A DNA stretch of 64,000 bases from Vibrio crassostreae (GTDB lineage Bacteria; Pseudomonadota; Gammaproteobacteria; Enterobacterales; Vibrionaceae). The DNA lies in NCBI RefSeq assembly GCF_024347415.1, contig NZ_AP025476.1, positions 2,356,001 through 2,420,000 on the forward strand, in the 5' to 3' direction. Positions 9,219 through 18,812 of this stretch are shown here, piece by piece. The notes under the pieces are model-generated. The model searched no databases and was not told the DNA's origin. It saw only the letters and a list, made by a program, of their open reading frames with translations. The position numbers were made by a program, and so were the translations under genes. Positions within the stretch are counted from its first letter, which is position 1. Each line of letters begins with the position of its first letter.

Positions 9219-9959
9219 CTACCTCGCGTGGATACTGAATTTACGTTCAACCAACTTTAGTAAGCCTGTCGAAACACTGGTGAAGAATAAGAAGATCAGC
9301 GCCACCGTCATGTAGAAGGTAAATGGCATTTTGGTTGAACCTGCCGCTAATGCGCTAACGCGGACCATGTCTTCTAGGCCGATAATCGAAACCAACGCAG
9401 TCGTCTTAAGCAGAACCAACCAGTTATTACCAAAGCCCGGCAGTGCGTGACGAATCATTTGCGGTAATAGAATACGACGAAACGCTAAAACGGGTCCCAT
9501 GCCATAGGCCTTTGCGGCTTCCATTTCACCGCTATCAACAGCCATGATTGCACCACGGAAGGTTTCAGCCATGTAAGCGCCAAAGATGAAGCCAATGGTT
9601 AAGACACCAGCAATGAATGGGCTGACATCAATATAATCTGGTAAGTAAGAGGTCCATTCGTGGTTAGGATCACTTGAGGTGAACCACTCATTGAGCCACT
9701 CATTGATGGAATACAAACTGTTGTTTAAAAGGATTTGTCCACCAAAGAAAATCAGCATCATCAAGACGAGATCAGGAATGCCTCGAATAACAGTTGTATA
9801 GAGGGTTGCAATAGCACGAGCCCAGCGATAAGGCGCTAGTTTTGCTAAGGCACCTAGCATACCAAGAACCATAGCTAAAATTAGCGACAGCAAGGCAACT
9901 TCGATTGTAAGCACCGCCCCTTTCAGGATCGAAGCTTCATATCCTTGTAAATCAAACAT
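9219..9959 (-). CDS. Basic amino acid ABC transporter, HisQ/ArtQ-like permease
   Basis: About 246 residues resembling remembered HisQ: TTVIRGIPDLVLMMLIFFGG, the EAA loop MEAAKAYGMGPVLAFRRI and the LPGFGNNWLVLLKTTALVS stretch. The ATG at 9959 is preferred because GGA lies 8 bases upstream; a TTG 12 bases earlier is also in frame. It pairs with the HisM-like permease to form the membrane channel. A stable hairpin separates it from the upstream binding-protein gene. Confidence 0.86.
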   Translation of the reverse strand: MFDLQGYEASILKGAVLTIEVALLSLILAMVLGMLGALAKLAPYRWARAIATLYTTVIRGIPDLVLMMLIFFGGQILLNNSLYSINEWLNEWFTSSDPNHEWTSYLPDYIDVSPFIAGVLTIGFIFGAYMAETFRGAIMAVDSGEMEAAKAYGMGPVLAFRRILLPQMIRHALPGFGNNWLVLLKTTALVSIIGLEDMVRVSALAAGSTKMPFTFYMTVALIFLFFTSVSTGLLKLVERKFSIHAR

Positions 9960-9997
9960 AATGAATTCCAACAGAACTGCGAAAAAGTTGGTAAGAC

Positions 9998-10019
9998 AGG
10001 GAGAGGAGAACCTCTCCCT
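9998..10019 (-). terminator. Intra-operon hairpin between binding-protein and permease genes
   Basis: Perfect stem AGGGAGAGG/CCTCTCCCT with an AGAA loop (TTCT on the transcribed strand), placed 20 bases after the binding-protein stop. No strong T-run follows, so it may be an mRNA-stabilising or attenuating hairpin that keeps binding protein in excess of permeases. Confidence 0.65.
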
Positions 10020-10038
10020 TAAGAAGTGACGCTAGAAA

Positions 10039-10809
10039 TTACTGACCGTATACGTCGTAGTTGAAGTATTTAGCAGCGATATCTTGGTAGATGCCTTTCT
10101 CACGTAGTGAAAGAATTGCAGCATCTAATTGCTTAGTCAGATCTTTGTCTTGCTTACGTAGAGCAATACCAAAACCTTCACCGAACCACTTAGGATCTGT
10201 TAGTGATGGACCAACAAACTCGTAAGCTTCACCACCAGCTTTGTTTAGTACGCCTTCTTCTAGAGCAGATGCATCACCCAGTACAGCAGCAACACGACCG
10301 TTAGCTAGATCAAGATAAGCTTCATCGAATGAACCGTAACGAACGATTTCTACTGTGTCACCATAGTTGTCTGTTAGATATTTATCGTGAGTTGTTGCAC
10401 GTTGAACCGCAATTTTTTGACCGCTTAGATCATCGAAGTTAAGACCTGCACCTTTTTTAGCAATGAACTTGTTTGGGATAAGTGCGTATTTGCCAGTGAA
10501 ATCGATCTTTTTCTTACGCTCTTCCGTGATAGACATTGCCGCGATGATCGCATCATATTTACGAGCAAGTAGAGAAGGGATAATGCCATCCCAGTCTTGT
10601 GCAACGATCTTACACTTCACCTGCATTTCAGTACAAAGTGCGTTAGCCATATCGACATCGAAGCCTTTTAGTGAACCGTCAGCTTCTGTCCAGCTAAATG
10701 GAGGGTAAGCACCTTCAATACCGAAACGTACTGTTTTCCATTCTTTTGCTTGAGCTACGCCCGTTGCAGCAGTTGCAGCAAGTGCCGCGACTAATAACCA
10801 CTTTTTCAT
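10039..10809 (-). CDS. Periplasmic basic amino acid-binding protein (HisJ/ArtJ/LAO type)
   Basis: 256 residues with a clear signal peptide (MKKWLLVAALAATAATGVAQA, cleavage expected after AQA at 22). The mature protein is a family 3 solute-binding protein: RFGIEGAYPPFSW, GFDVDMANALCTEMQVKC (two cysteines placed as in the HisJ/LAO disulfide), MSITEERKKKIDFT and VQRATTHDKYL. It captures the amino acid and delivers it to the HisQ/HisM-like channel. The ATG at 10809 has GGAGTAGGG upstream. The ATPase gene lies before it, with a gap of about 135 bases that may carry a second promoter. Confidence 0.88.
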   Translation of the reverse strand: MKKWLLVAALAATAATGVAQAKEWKTVRFGIEGAYPPFSWTEADGSLKGFDVDMANALCTEMQVKCKIVAQDWDGIIPSLLARKYDAIIAAMSITEERKKKIDFTGKYALIPNKFIAKKGAGLNFDDLSGQKIAVQRATTHDKYLTDNYGDTVEIVRYGSFDEAYLDLANGRVAAVLGDASALEEGVLNKAGGEAYEFVGPSLTDPKWFGEGFGIALRKQDKDLTKQLDAAILSLREKGIYQDIAAKYFNYDVYGQ

Positions 10810-10945
10810 ATCCCTACTCCTGTGATTTAGGTTTTTATGTTTTGCTAATTTTAATATTGTGTTTGTTGTTACTTATTAACTTACTTGTTGTGTTTCATTG
10901 TTAACACTGTCGCCATTTACCTTAGCAACAGCATTTCAATTCTGA

Positions 10946-11716
10946 TTAGTAAATCGATGAGATAAATTGTTGTAATCGCTCAGATTCAGGCTCAGTAAAC
11001 AGTTTAGCTGGATCGCCCTGTTCTTCCACTAAGCCTTGATGCAGGAACATCACATGGTTTGATACGTCACGAGCAAAAGCCATTTCATGTGTTACCACAA
11101 GCATGGTTCTTCCTTCTTCTGCTAGATCACGCATTACACCAAGTACTTCCCCTACTAACTCAGGGTCAAGTGCCGATGTTGGTTCATCAAACAGCATCAC
11201 CTCAGGATCAACCGCTAACGCTCGAGCAATTGCCGCACGTTGTTGTTGTCCACCTGATAAATGACCTGGGTAGTAATCTTTACGCTCATACAGGCCTACT
11301 TTTTTAAGTAGTAGTTCTGCATTTTCAATCGCTTGAGCTTTAGGTACACCTAAGACGTGAACAGGCGCTTCGATAACATTTTCGAGAACGGTCAGGTGAG
11401 ACCAAAGATTGAAGCCTTGAAAAACCATCGCTAAGCGAGAACGGATTCGCTGTACTTGTTTTTCATTAGCAGGAACAGATACACCTTGGCGGTTGTTTTT
11501 CATTTGAATTAATTCGCCATTAACCCAAATCTCGCCTGCGGTTGGTGTCTCTAAAAGGTTGATACATCTAAGGAAAGTACTTTTACCCGACCCTGAAGAT
11601 CCGATAATCGATACAACATCGCCTTTATGCGCAGAAAGTGAAATTCCTTTTAAAACTTCATTTTGACCAAACGTTTTGTGTAGATCCTTTATGTCCAGCG
11701 CTGGTACATCTTTCAT
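10946..11716 (-). CDS. Basic amino acid ABC transporter ATPase (HisP/ArtP/AotP-like)
   Basis: About 256 residues with Walker A GSSGSGKST, Q-loop FQGFNLWSHLTVLENV, signature LSGGQQQR, Walker B VMLFDEPTSAL and the H-loop VTHEM. The NLWSHLTVLENVIEAP stretch is close to HisP. It powers uptake by the downstream permeases. The ATG at 11716 (MKDVPALDIKDLHK) is preferred: GGGAG lies about 10 bases upstream and the family begins here. An in-frame extension to 11806 adds 30 residues without family support. First gene of the operon. Confidence 0.9.
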   Translation of the reverse strand: MKDVPALDIKDLHKTFGQNEVLKGISLSAHKGDVVSIIGSSGSGKSTFLRCINLLETPTAGEIWVNGELIQMKNNRQGVSVPANEKQVQRIRSRLAMVFQGFNLWSHLTVLENVIEAPVHVLGVPKAQAIENAELLLKKVGLYERKDYYPGHLSGGQQQRAAIARALAVDPEVMLFDEPTSALDPELVGEVLGVMRDLAEEGRTMLVVTHEMAFARDVSNHVMFLHQGLVEEQGDPAKLFTEPESERLQQFISSIY

Positions 11717-12516
11717 GCGCTTTCTCTCCCAAGTTTGTGAAAATGCAAGGTACTCCGACCTTTTCATGCGATACAAACTAGCACCACACGAAAAAACATG
11801 CAACAAATTATTAACCTAATAAATTGGAATAAATAGCGATTCACTCTGACTTATTATGCAAAAGGTAGCGTTTTCGCCTCAATTTAATGAATGAGTTCTA
11901 TCAATAAGCTGTAATTACACCCCTTACATTGTTTAAATAAAGTTAACCAAAATGAGATTCTCGTAGCTTGATGTCTCACAAGAAAAACAGGTTTTGTGAA
12001 CTTAGAAACATCGCGACCCACAAAATATAGCGCGAACATTCAGCACACTACCCTCACCATAATGCACAATTATTTTAAGGTTATTACATTGTAAGTATTT
12101 TACTCAGAGCGTGGGGCAAGCGAGTAATAGTGAGATAACTCAGTAAACATAAAGCATTCAGCCAATGCCATAGCGGTAAAGGCTCGGAGAAGATAAGAAA
12201 ACGTCAGTTTGTGAAAACTAATTACACGATTCATCAATGGAAAGTTAATGAATCGCTGCGTTTTGTAGCTTTCTTTCACATACACTCATAAAGTGATCAA
12301 GATCAATCACCCTAAAGGGTAAGCTTGTTAGACTCCTCAGCAAAGAATAAGGCATTAAAAATGCCAAACATTTCTTTTAACTTAGCTGCATAAAGCACAT
12401 CAAGACCGTGCAACATAATGTTAATGAGTTATAACTAAGAAATAACGCAATTACGCAATTACGCGAACTTATAGAATTCAATTTTAGAATTACTAACATA
12501 AAAATATGAGGAATCT
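11717..12516. other. Long divergent intergenic region (ABC operon / anaerobic block)
   Basis: 800 bases between divergent units. The right part holds a FNR-type promoter, described separately. The left part should carry the ABC-operon promoter, which I could not pin down. A minus-strand frame at 12100-12285 is open, but no ribosome-binding site or family supports it. Confidence 0.5.
12293..12334 (+). promoter_or_regulatory. Candidate FNR-activated class II promoter
   Basis: GTGAT-CAAG-ATCAA at 12293-12306 matches the FNR consensus TTGAT-N4-ATCAA in nine of ten positions. A -10-like TAGACT at 12329-12334 predicts a start near 12341, which puts the site at -41.5, the classic class II position. 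It drives the DUF3360-like gene and probably pflB, in keeping with anaerobic control. Confidence 0.7.
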
Positions 12517-14058
12517 ATGTCAGACGTTGTGAACAATGCGAACTCTGAAGTAGAAGAGAAAAGCTATAAAGAGCTACACCGCCCTGCTTCTGAATTTGAG
12601 AGCCGCTCAGATTATCTAGATCATGAGCTTCAAATCATGAAGCCTCGCCGCTTCGGTTTAAACCTTCCTGGTCGTGACTTCCGCTTTGAACTTGAAGACC
12701 TTGTTCCTGCACTTGCTGGTACCATTGGTATCATCGCGATGTACTCAGCAGTAATGATGTCTTGGGCTGATGGCCTAACTCAAGCTTGGGATCACGTAAA
12801 CTTAGGTAAAGAGTTTGCGATTGAAGTCGCTCGTGTAGAAATGCTTATCCCTGCACTGCTGTTCTGTATCCTTGCTTCTGGTTTCTTTAACCCTAAAGCA
12901 AACCTTGCCGGTAACCACGGCCCAATGATTCCTCTTATTGGTACCATTGCTTTAGCTGGTGCTCACCCTCTTGCATTGGCAATTCTTATTGGTGTTTTCG
13001 GTCTAATCCTAAGTTTCCTGAAAGGCGGCTCCAAGCTGGTTAACCTAACTTCGGAAGGTACCGCTGGTGGCTTGCTCATTTTCTTAGGCCTAACGGGCAC
13101 CATGAGCCAAATTAACTCAATTCAAACATGGGCGGTTGGTCTTCAATCTTCTACTGTTGAAGCGGGCAGTATGGGTTACGTTGGTTTAATTGTTCTTGCT
13201 ATTACTATTGCTATCTACGCTTTCTTAGCAAAAGTAAACAAGCGTTGGTTGGCTATCCCAGTGTGTGCATTCACAGGTCTTGCTATTGCATTAGCACTAG
13301 GTGCAGGTTTCGATATCGTGTTCGAAACTGAAATGGGTATTCCAAACCTAAACCCAGTTTACTGGTGGGGTTCTACTTCTGAAGGTTGGATGCTTGGCTT
13401 GCCAAACGTTGAACACTTCATCGCTTCTCTACCATTCGCAATTCTTGCAGTAGCGATGTGGTCACCTGACTTCCTAGGTCACCGTATCTTCCAAGAACTG
13501 AACTACCCTAAAAAGTCTGAAAAAGTACTTATGGATGTAGATGACACAATGACTATGTGTTCAGTTCGTCAAATGGTGGGTACTGCGGTTGGTGGTGGTA
13601 ACATCACATCTTCTTGGGGTACTTACATGATCCCAGCAGCTATCGCGAAACGTCCAATTCCTGGCGGCGCAATCTTGCTTGGTTCTCTATGTATTATTGT
13701 TGCGATTCTTGGCTTCCCAATGGACGTTGCGGTATGGCCACCAGTGATGCGTGTCGCGCTACTTGTAGGTGTATCTCTACCTCTACTTGAAGCGGGTATG
13801 CAAATGGTTAAGGATTCAAAAGATTCTCAAGCGGCTGGTATCTGTATCTTCGGTTCTGCGGTTGTTAACCCAGTACTAGCATGGGCACTGACTATGCTTC
13901 TTGATAACAACGGCCTGATTGGTGATAAAGAGCGTGCGAAGCGTCTATCATTTGTAGACAAGATTGTTATCCCAGTTGGTGTTTTAGTTATCTGTCTAGT
14001 AGCAATGCTTGCAGTTGGTATGCTAGAAAGCCAATATGGTCTAAAAGCTTGGCTATAA
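12517..14058 (+). CDS. DUF3360-like polytopic membrane protein, possible anion transporter
   Basis: 513 residues: about 65 polar N-terminal residues, then about 11-13 hydrophobic segments. I associate it with DUF3360, an uncharacterised family common in Vibrio, from memory of gene order next to pflB. Its early helices (ASGFFNPKANLAGNHGPMIP) line up in pattern with the SulP transporter encoded at 60411 ([19 protein letters not shown]), suggesting the 7+7 SLC26/UraA fold. There is no STAS domain. It lies behind a FNR site and before pflB, the position of focA in E. coli, so export or import of formate or another fermentation acid is a reasonable inference. It is not a FocA (FNT) protein: it is about twice as long and unrelated. 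The ATG at 12517 follows GAGGAATCT. Confidence 0.7.
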   Translation: MSDVVNNANSEVEEKSYKELHRPASEFESRSDYLDHELQIMKPRRFGLNLPGRDFRFELEDLVPALAGTIGIIAMYSAVMMSWADGLTQAWDHVNLGKEFAIEVARVEMLIPALLFCILASGFFNPKANLAGNHGPMIPLIGTIALAGAHPLALAILIGVFGLILSFLKGGSKLVNLTSEGTAGGLLIFLGLTGTMSQINSIQTWAVGLQSSTVEAGSMGYVGLIVLAITIAIYAFLAKVNKRWLAIPVCAFTGLAIALALGAGFDIVFETEMGIPNLNPVYWWGSTSEGWMLGLPNVEHFIASLPFAILAVAMWSPDFLGHRIFQELNYPKKSEKVLMDVDDTMTMCSVRQMVGTAVGGGNITSSWGTYMIPAAIAKRPIPGGAILLGSLCIIVAILGFPMDVAVWPPVMRVALLVGVSLPLLEAGMQMVKDSKDSQAAGICIFGSAVVNPVLAWALTMLLDNNGLIGDKERAKRLSFVDKIVIPVGVLVICLVAMLAVGMLESQYGLKAWL

Positions 14059-14097
14059 TGGTCCTTACTACACAAAAGTAGTAATCGGATTAAAAAA

Positions 14098-14134
14098 AAG
14101 TTTGGGTGGCAACCCCTGTCACTCAAATTTTTTC
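14098..14134 (+). terminator. Terminator after the DUF3360-like gene
   Basis: Stem TTTGGGTG/CACTCAAA (one G-T pair), extended by GCA/TGT, with a T-run after it. It lies 40 bases beyond the stop. A smaller hairpin TACTAC/GTAGTA precedes it at 14067-14082. It may be partial, letting some transcription continue to pflB. Confidence 0.75.
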
Positions 14135-14232
14135 AACTTTTTTTGGCATTTATTGATTTAGTTTAAGGTTTGCAGGAATTTTTTAGCGTAGTCTTGAATT
14201 CATAGAGTAAAGACAACATATAAAAAGTAGTG

Positions 14233-14277
14233 ACAATATATATAACCATATGACGCTTATATGCTCATATATATTGT
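14233..14277. promoter_or_regulatory. 45-bp near-perfect AT-rich palindrome upstream of pflB
   Basis: The arms start ACAATATATAT and end ATATATATTGT, and 18 of 22 position pairs are complementary around a central G. It lies 89-133 bases before the pflB start. Size and symmetry suggest an operator for a multimeric regulator or a cruciform; the protein that binds it is unknown. Confidence 0.6.
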
Positions 14278-14365
14278 TATTAATAAGAGTGTACTACCCT
14301 TACGAGGGGCGCTGGCTCAACAGTGTTAATGTACGTATTTTTTCTACTAAAAAGGTAGGTATGTC

Positions 14366-16642
14366 ATGGCAGAGCAATTTGCTAAAGCTTGGGAAGATTT
14401 TGCTGCAGGTGAGTGGCAAAGCGAAGTAAACGTTCGTGATTTCATTCAAAAGAACTACACGCCGTATGAAGGCGACGAGTCTTTCCTAGTTTCTGAGGGT
14501 ACTGAAGCAACTAACAAGCTTTGGTCTTCGGTAATGGAAGGTATCAAACAGGAAAACGCAACTAAAGCACCTGTAGATTTCGATACTTCTGTTATCTCTA
14601 CCATTACTGCTCACGATGCAGGTTACATTGAGAAAGATCTTGAGACTATCGTTGGTCTACAAACTGAGAAGCCACTAAAACGTGCAATCATCCCTAACGG
14701 TGGTGTACGTATGGTTGAAGGTTCTTGTAAAGCATACGGTGAAACTCTTGACCCAATGGTTTCAAAAATCTACTCAGAATACCGCAAAACACACAATGCT
14801 GGCGTTTTCGATATCTACACTCCTGATATCCTAAAATGTCGTAAGTCTGGTGTTCTGACTGGTCTTCCTGATGCTTACGGCCGTGGTCGTATCATTGGTG
14901 ACTACCGTCGTGTTGCACTTTACGGTATTGATTTCCTAATGAAAGACAAGCAAGCTCAATTTGCTTCTCTTCAAGAGCAATTCGAAAACGGTGAAAACCT
15001 AGCAGAAACAATGCAACTGCGTGAAGAGATCTCTGAGCAACACCGTGCTCTAGGTCAAATCAAGCAAATGGCTGAGAAATACGGGTTCGATATCTCTGAG
15101 CCAGCTCAAACTGCTCAAGAAGCTATCCAGTGGACTTACTTCGGCTACCTAGCTGCTGTTAAGTCTCAAAACGGTGCTGCAATGTCTCTAGGCCGTACTT
15201 CGAGCTTCCTAGACATCTACATCGAGCGTGATATCGCTGCTGGCAAGATCACTGAAGAACAAGCACAAGAAATGATCGACCACTTCGTAATGAAGCTGCG
15301 TATGGTTCGTTTCCTACGTACTCCTGAGTACGATGAGCTGTTCTCTGGCGACCCAATCTGGGCAACAGAGTCTATGGGTGGTATGGGTATCGACGGTCGT
15401 ACGCTAGTAACGCGTTCGAACTTCCGTTTCCTAAACTCTCTATACACTATGGGTCCTTCTCCAGAGCCAAACATCACTGTTCTTTGGTCTGAGCAACTAC
15501 CTGACGGCTTCAAGCGTTTCTGTGCGAAGGTATCTATCGATACTTCTTCTATCCAGTACGAAAATGATGACCTAATGCGTCCTGACCTAGAGTCTGATGA
15601 TTACGCTATCGCTTGTTGTGTATCTCCAATGATCGTTGGTAAGCAAATGCAGTTCTTCGGTGCTCGTGCTAACCTTGCGAAAACAATGCTTTACGCAATC
15701 AACGGCGGTGTGGACGAGAAACTTAAGATGCAAGTTGGTCCTGTTTCAGACAAGATCACTGACGAAGTTCTTAACTACGATGACGTAATGGGTCGCCTAG
15801 ACACATTCATGGACTGGTTAGCTAAGCAATACGTGACTGCACTAAACAGCATTCACTACATGCACGACAAGTACAGCTACGAAGCGTCTCTAATGGCTCT
15901 TCATGACCGTGACGTTCGTCGTACTATGGCTTGTGGTATCGCTGGTCTTTCTGTTGCTGCTGACTCACTGTCTGCAATTAAGTTTGCTAAAGTGAAGCCA
16001 ATCCGTGACGAAGACGGTATCGCAACTGACTTCGAAATCGAAGGCGATTACCCTAAATACGGTAACAACGACTCTCGTGTAGATGATATTGCTTGTGAAC
16101 TAGTTTCTACGTTCATGAACAAGATCCGTAAGCTTAAGACTTACCGTAACTCTATCCCTACACAGTCAGTTCTTACTATCACGTCTAACGTTGTATACGG
16201 TAAGAAAACTGGTAACACTCCAGACGGTCGTCGTGCTGGCGCTCCTTTCGCTCCTGGTGCAAACCCAATGCACGGTCGCGATGAGAAAGGTGCTGTAGCT
16301 TCACTAACGTCTGTAGGTAAACTACCGTTTGCTGACGCACAAGATGGTATCTCTTACACGTTCTCTATCGTGCCAAACGCACTAGGTAAAGAACTTGATA
16401 GCCAACGTGCTAACCTTGCAGGCCTAATGGATGGTTACTTCCACCACGAAGCTGGCATTGAAGGTGGTCAACACCTTAACGTTAACGTTCTTAACCGCGA
16501 CACTCTAGAAGACGCAGTTAAGCACCCTGAGAAATACCCTCAGCTAACAATCCGTGTATCTGGTTACGCTGTTCGCTTTAACTCTCTAACTGCAGAGCAA
16601 CAAGCTGACGTAATCGCACGTACATTTACTGAGTCTCTATAA
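14366..16642 (+). CDS. pflB: Formate C-acetyltransferase (pyruvate formate-lyase)
   Basis: 758 residues, the usual PflB length. The adjacent catalytic cysteines are in AIACCVSPM at 417-418, and the glycyl radical is Gly733 in RVSGYAVRF near the C-terminus. It converts pyruvate and CoA to acetyl-CoA and formate during anaerobic growth, in the cytoplasm, after radical activation by PflA (encoded at 18010). The ATG at 14366 follows AAGGTAGG. Expression is probably set by the upstream FNR promoter and by signals in the 300-base gap. Codon use is strongly biased, as for an abundant protein. Confidence 0.97.
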   Translation: MAEQFAKAWEDFAAGEWQSEVNVRDFIQKNYTPYEGDESFLVSEGTEATNKLWSSVMEGIKQENATKAPVDFDTSVISTITAHDAGYIEKDLETIVGLQTEKPLKRAIIPNGGVRMVEGSCKAYGETLDPMVSKIYSEYRKTHNAGVFDIYTPDILKCRKSGVLTGLPDAYGRGRIIGDYRRVALYGIDFLMKDKQAQFASLQEQFENGENLAETMQLREEISEQHRALGQIKQMAEKYGFDISEPAQTAQEAIQWTYFGYLAAVKSQNGAAMSLGRTSSFLDIYIERDIAAGKITEEQAQEMIDHFVMKLRMVRFLRTPEYDELFSGDPIWATESMGGMGIDGRTLVTRSNFRFLNSLYTMGPSPEPNITVLWSEQLPDGFKRFCAKVSIDTSSIQYENDDLMRPDLESDDYAIACCVSPMIVGKQMQFFGARANLAKTMLYAINGGVDEKLKMQVGPVSDKITDEVLNYDDVMGRLDTFMDWLAKQYVTALNSIHYMHDKYSYEASLMALHDRDVRRTMACGIAGLSVAADSLSAIKFAKVKPIRDEDGIATDFEIEGDYPKYGNNDSRVDDIACELVSTFMNKIRKLKTYRNSIPTQSVLTITSNVVYGKKTGNTPDGRRAGAPFAPGANPMHGRDEKGAVASLTSVGKLPFADAQDGISYTFSIVPNALGKELDSQRANLAGLMDGYFHHEAGIEGGQHLNVNVLNRDTLEDAVKHPEKYPQLTIRVSGYAVRFNSLTAEQQADVIARTFTESL

Positions 16643-16673
16643 GCTCACCGCTTAATAGACAGTAAATAATATT

Positions 16674-16701
16674 AGCCTCGCCAATGTGCGGGGCTTTTTT
16701 A
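16674..16701 (+). terminator. Terminator of pflB
   Basis: Stem AGCCtCGC/GCGgGGCT around CAATGT, followed by six T. Confidence 0.85.
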
Positions 16702-16843
16702 TATCAGTTGTAAATCGCACAAGCTTAACCCATCCCTCGAAGTGTTAGATTGAGCAAAAAAGCACCCTGCCATTCACTTTTTTTCCACAAATTCTGTCAA
16801 ATTACGGTAATATCGCGGTTCATAATTTAAGAGTAACTGCTCC

Positions 16844-17845
16844 ATGAAATACCTGCGTTGTTTACCCCTGATTCTTCTCTCTTTCTCATCTTTAGCATCT
16901 GAGCGTTCGACGCTGACTTTTGCTTTAGATAATGATGGTATTTTTGGTGTCGACCAAGACTATACCAACGGCTTATTTCTGGGTTACACATCATCAAGTA
17001 TTACGCCATACAACTGGGTAAAACCACTGAGCCTTTCTTACTGGGGCGCAAGCTCTCTAGATAAGTGGGAAATCACGATTGGCCACAAAATGTATACGCC
17101 TTCAGATATTGAGTTGGAAACACCATCTGCCAATGATCGTCCGTATGCAGGTTACCTACACACAGAATTCAACTACATCAGCTTGAATCCACAGCAAGCT
17201 CAGCGTTTTAACATCACGTTTGGTACAACAGGCGAACGTGCATTGTCTGAAGATGCTCAAAAACTGGTTCACTCAATCACAAAATCAGATGAGCCTATGG
17301 GTTGGGAATATCAAGTTGATGATGAGTGGGCGGGCAGCGTTGGTTACCTAAGCCATTTCAACTTAATGCGTAATCAAGCTCTAGCGAATACTGACTACGA
17401 AATCTCTAACGTTTCAGAAATCAACGTGGGTAACTTTAGAAGTGATATCTCGACTGGTTTTATGTTCCGTTGGGGTACGGACTTGGGCGGTAACTTTGGT
17501 GCAGCCAACATCACCACAGAAAACCCATTCAAACCTGGCATGATCGGCGCATCAAACGCTGGTTGGTTTACCTATGCAGGCCTTGAAGGTCGTTACCGAT
17601 TCAACGACCTAACAATTGAAGGCGATCGCTCAGGTGTTGATGAGTACGCTCATAAAAACAACGAAGATCCCGCTATCTACGATGTGACTTTAGAGAATAT
17701 TCAAGCGACTGCTGTATTGGGTGTCGCTTGGTATAACCGATACGTTGGTGCCTCTTTCGCACTAACAGCAAAAACACCAGATTACGAAGAAGCAAAAGAG
17801 TCAGTGTACACCACTGGCGGTATCACAATGTTTGCTTTCTTCTAG
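16844..17845 (+). CDS. LpxR-like lipid A deacylase family outer-membrane protein
   Basis: 333 residues with a signal peptide (MKYLRCLPLILLSFSSLAS). The mature start has the DNDGIFGVDQDYTNGLFLGY pattern and RPYAGYLH of the LpxR family (DUF2219). In that family the N-terminal Asn/Asp/Thr residues and a nearby His/Ser form a Ca-dependent site that removes the 3'-acyloxyacyl chain of lipid A. The repeated amphipathic strands suggest a 12-strand barrel in the outer membrane, and the protein ends in Phe (MFAFF). It is flanked by terminators, so it is its own unit lying between pflB and pflA. Enzymatic activity is inferred from family only. Confidence 0.78.
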   Translation: MKYLRCLPLILLSFSSLASERSTLTFALDNDGIFGVDQDYTNGLFLGYTSSSITPYNWVKPLSLSYWGASSLDKWEITIGHKMYTPSDIELETPSANDRPYAGYLHTEFNYISLNPQQAQRFNITFGTTGERALSEDAQKLVHSITKSDEPMGWEYQVDDEWAGSVGYLSHFNLMRNQALANTDYEISNVSEINVGNFRSDISTGFMFRWGTDLGGNFGAANITTENPFKPGMIGASNAGWFTYAGLEGRYRFNDLTIEGDRSGVDEYAHKNNEDPAIYDVTLENIQATAVLGVAWYNRYVGASFALTAKTPDYEEAKESVYTTGGITMFAFF

Positions 17846-17886
17846 CCACCAGTAAGAGCTTTCGTCCTTCAATGTTCAAGTTTTAT

Positions 17887-17924
17887 AAGGGCAATCATCT
17901 TCACAGGTGATTGCCCTTGTTTTT
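17887..17924 (+). terminator. Terminator of the LpxR-like gene
   Basis: Perfect 11-bp stem AAGGGCAATCA/TGATTGCCCTT with a 10-base loop, followed by GTTTTT. Confidence 0.85.
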
Positions 17925-18009
17925 AAAGACCTCGTTACCATTTGACCCTATTTTATGTACCGTTTTTGTAATAAAATAAAGGGTATAAATTCCTCTACGA
18001 GAATAGCTC

Positions 18010-18750
18010 ATGTCTACAACTGGTCGCATTCACTCATTCGAATCTTGTGGTACTGTCGATGGCCCTGGTATCCGCTTTATTGTGTTTCTTCAAGGCTGCT
18101 TAATGCGCTGTATGTACTGCCACAATCGCGATACATGGGATCTTCATGACGGAAAGGAAGTAACGGTTGAAGAGATCATCAACGAAGCAAAATCATACCG
18201 TCATTTCATGAAAGCTTCTGGCGGTGGTATCACCTGTTCAGGTGGCGAAGCGATGCTACAACCTGAGTTTGTTCGTGACTTTTTCCGTGCAGCTCAAGCT
18301 GAAGGCATTCACACTTGTCTTGATACTAATGGCTACATTCGTAAGCACACAGAAGTGGTTGATGAAGTACTTGAAGCCTCTGATCTAGTGATGCTTGATC
18401 TTAAGCACATGCGAGACGAGATTCACCACGATTTCATTGGTGTATCAAACCGACGTACTCTCGATTTTGCACGCTACCTGCACAAAATCGGTAAGAAAAC
18501 TTGGATTCGCTATGTGATTGTTCCTGGCTACACAGATACAGCTGAAGATGCGCATCTTCTTGGTGAATTCATTAAAGACATGGACAACATCGAGAAAGTA
18601 GAACTGCTTCCATACCACAAGCTTGGTGCTCACAAATGGGAAGCGCTGGGTCATGACTACCCACTTGATGGTGTTAACCCGCCAAGTAAAGAAAAAATGG
18701 ATGAGATTGTCGCTGTTCTTAGTCAGTACCATTCAAACGTAAAATACTAA
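18010..18750 (+). CDS. pflA: Pyruvate formate-lyase-activating enzyme
   Basis: 246 residues, a radical SAM enzyme. [16 protein letters not shown] carries the CxxxCxxC iron-sulfur ligands (Cys30, 34, 37), with the [20 protein letters not shown]-binding stretch and VDGPGIRF near the N-terminus, as in E. coli PflA. It abstracts hydrogen from the PflB glycine to make the active radical. Unlike E. coli, it is separated from pflB by an unrelated gene and two terminators, so it must have its own promoter. Confidence 0.96.
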   Translation: MSTTGRIHSFESCGTVDGPGIRFIVFLQGCLMRCMYCHNRDTWDLHDGKEVTVEEIINEAKSYRHFMKASGGGITCSGGEAMLQPEFVRDFFRAAQAEGIHTCLDTNGYIRKHTEVVDEVLEASDLVMLDLKHMRDEIHHDFIGVSNRRTLDFARYLHKIGKKTWIRYVIVPGYTDTAEDAHLLGEFIKDMDNIEKVELLPYHKLGAHKWEALGHDYPLDGVNPPSKEKMDEIVAVLSQYHSNVKY

Positions 18751-18776
18751 TACCGACGGTTTTCCAAGCCTGTTTC

Positions 18777-18812
18777 AAACGCCTCAATTTCGATTGGGGC
18801 GTTTTCTTTTTC
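18777..18812 (+). terminator. Terminator of pflA
   Basis: Stem AAACGCCtCAA/TTGgGGCGTTT around TTTCGA, followed by a T-rich run. Confidence 0.8.

Noticed and set aside
12100..12285. Minus-strand frame of 61 codons in the long intergenic region
   Set aside because: GTG start without a ribosome-binding site, no recognisable family. The protein reads plausibly (hydrophobic middle), so it could be reconsidered with conservation data.
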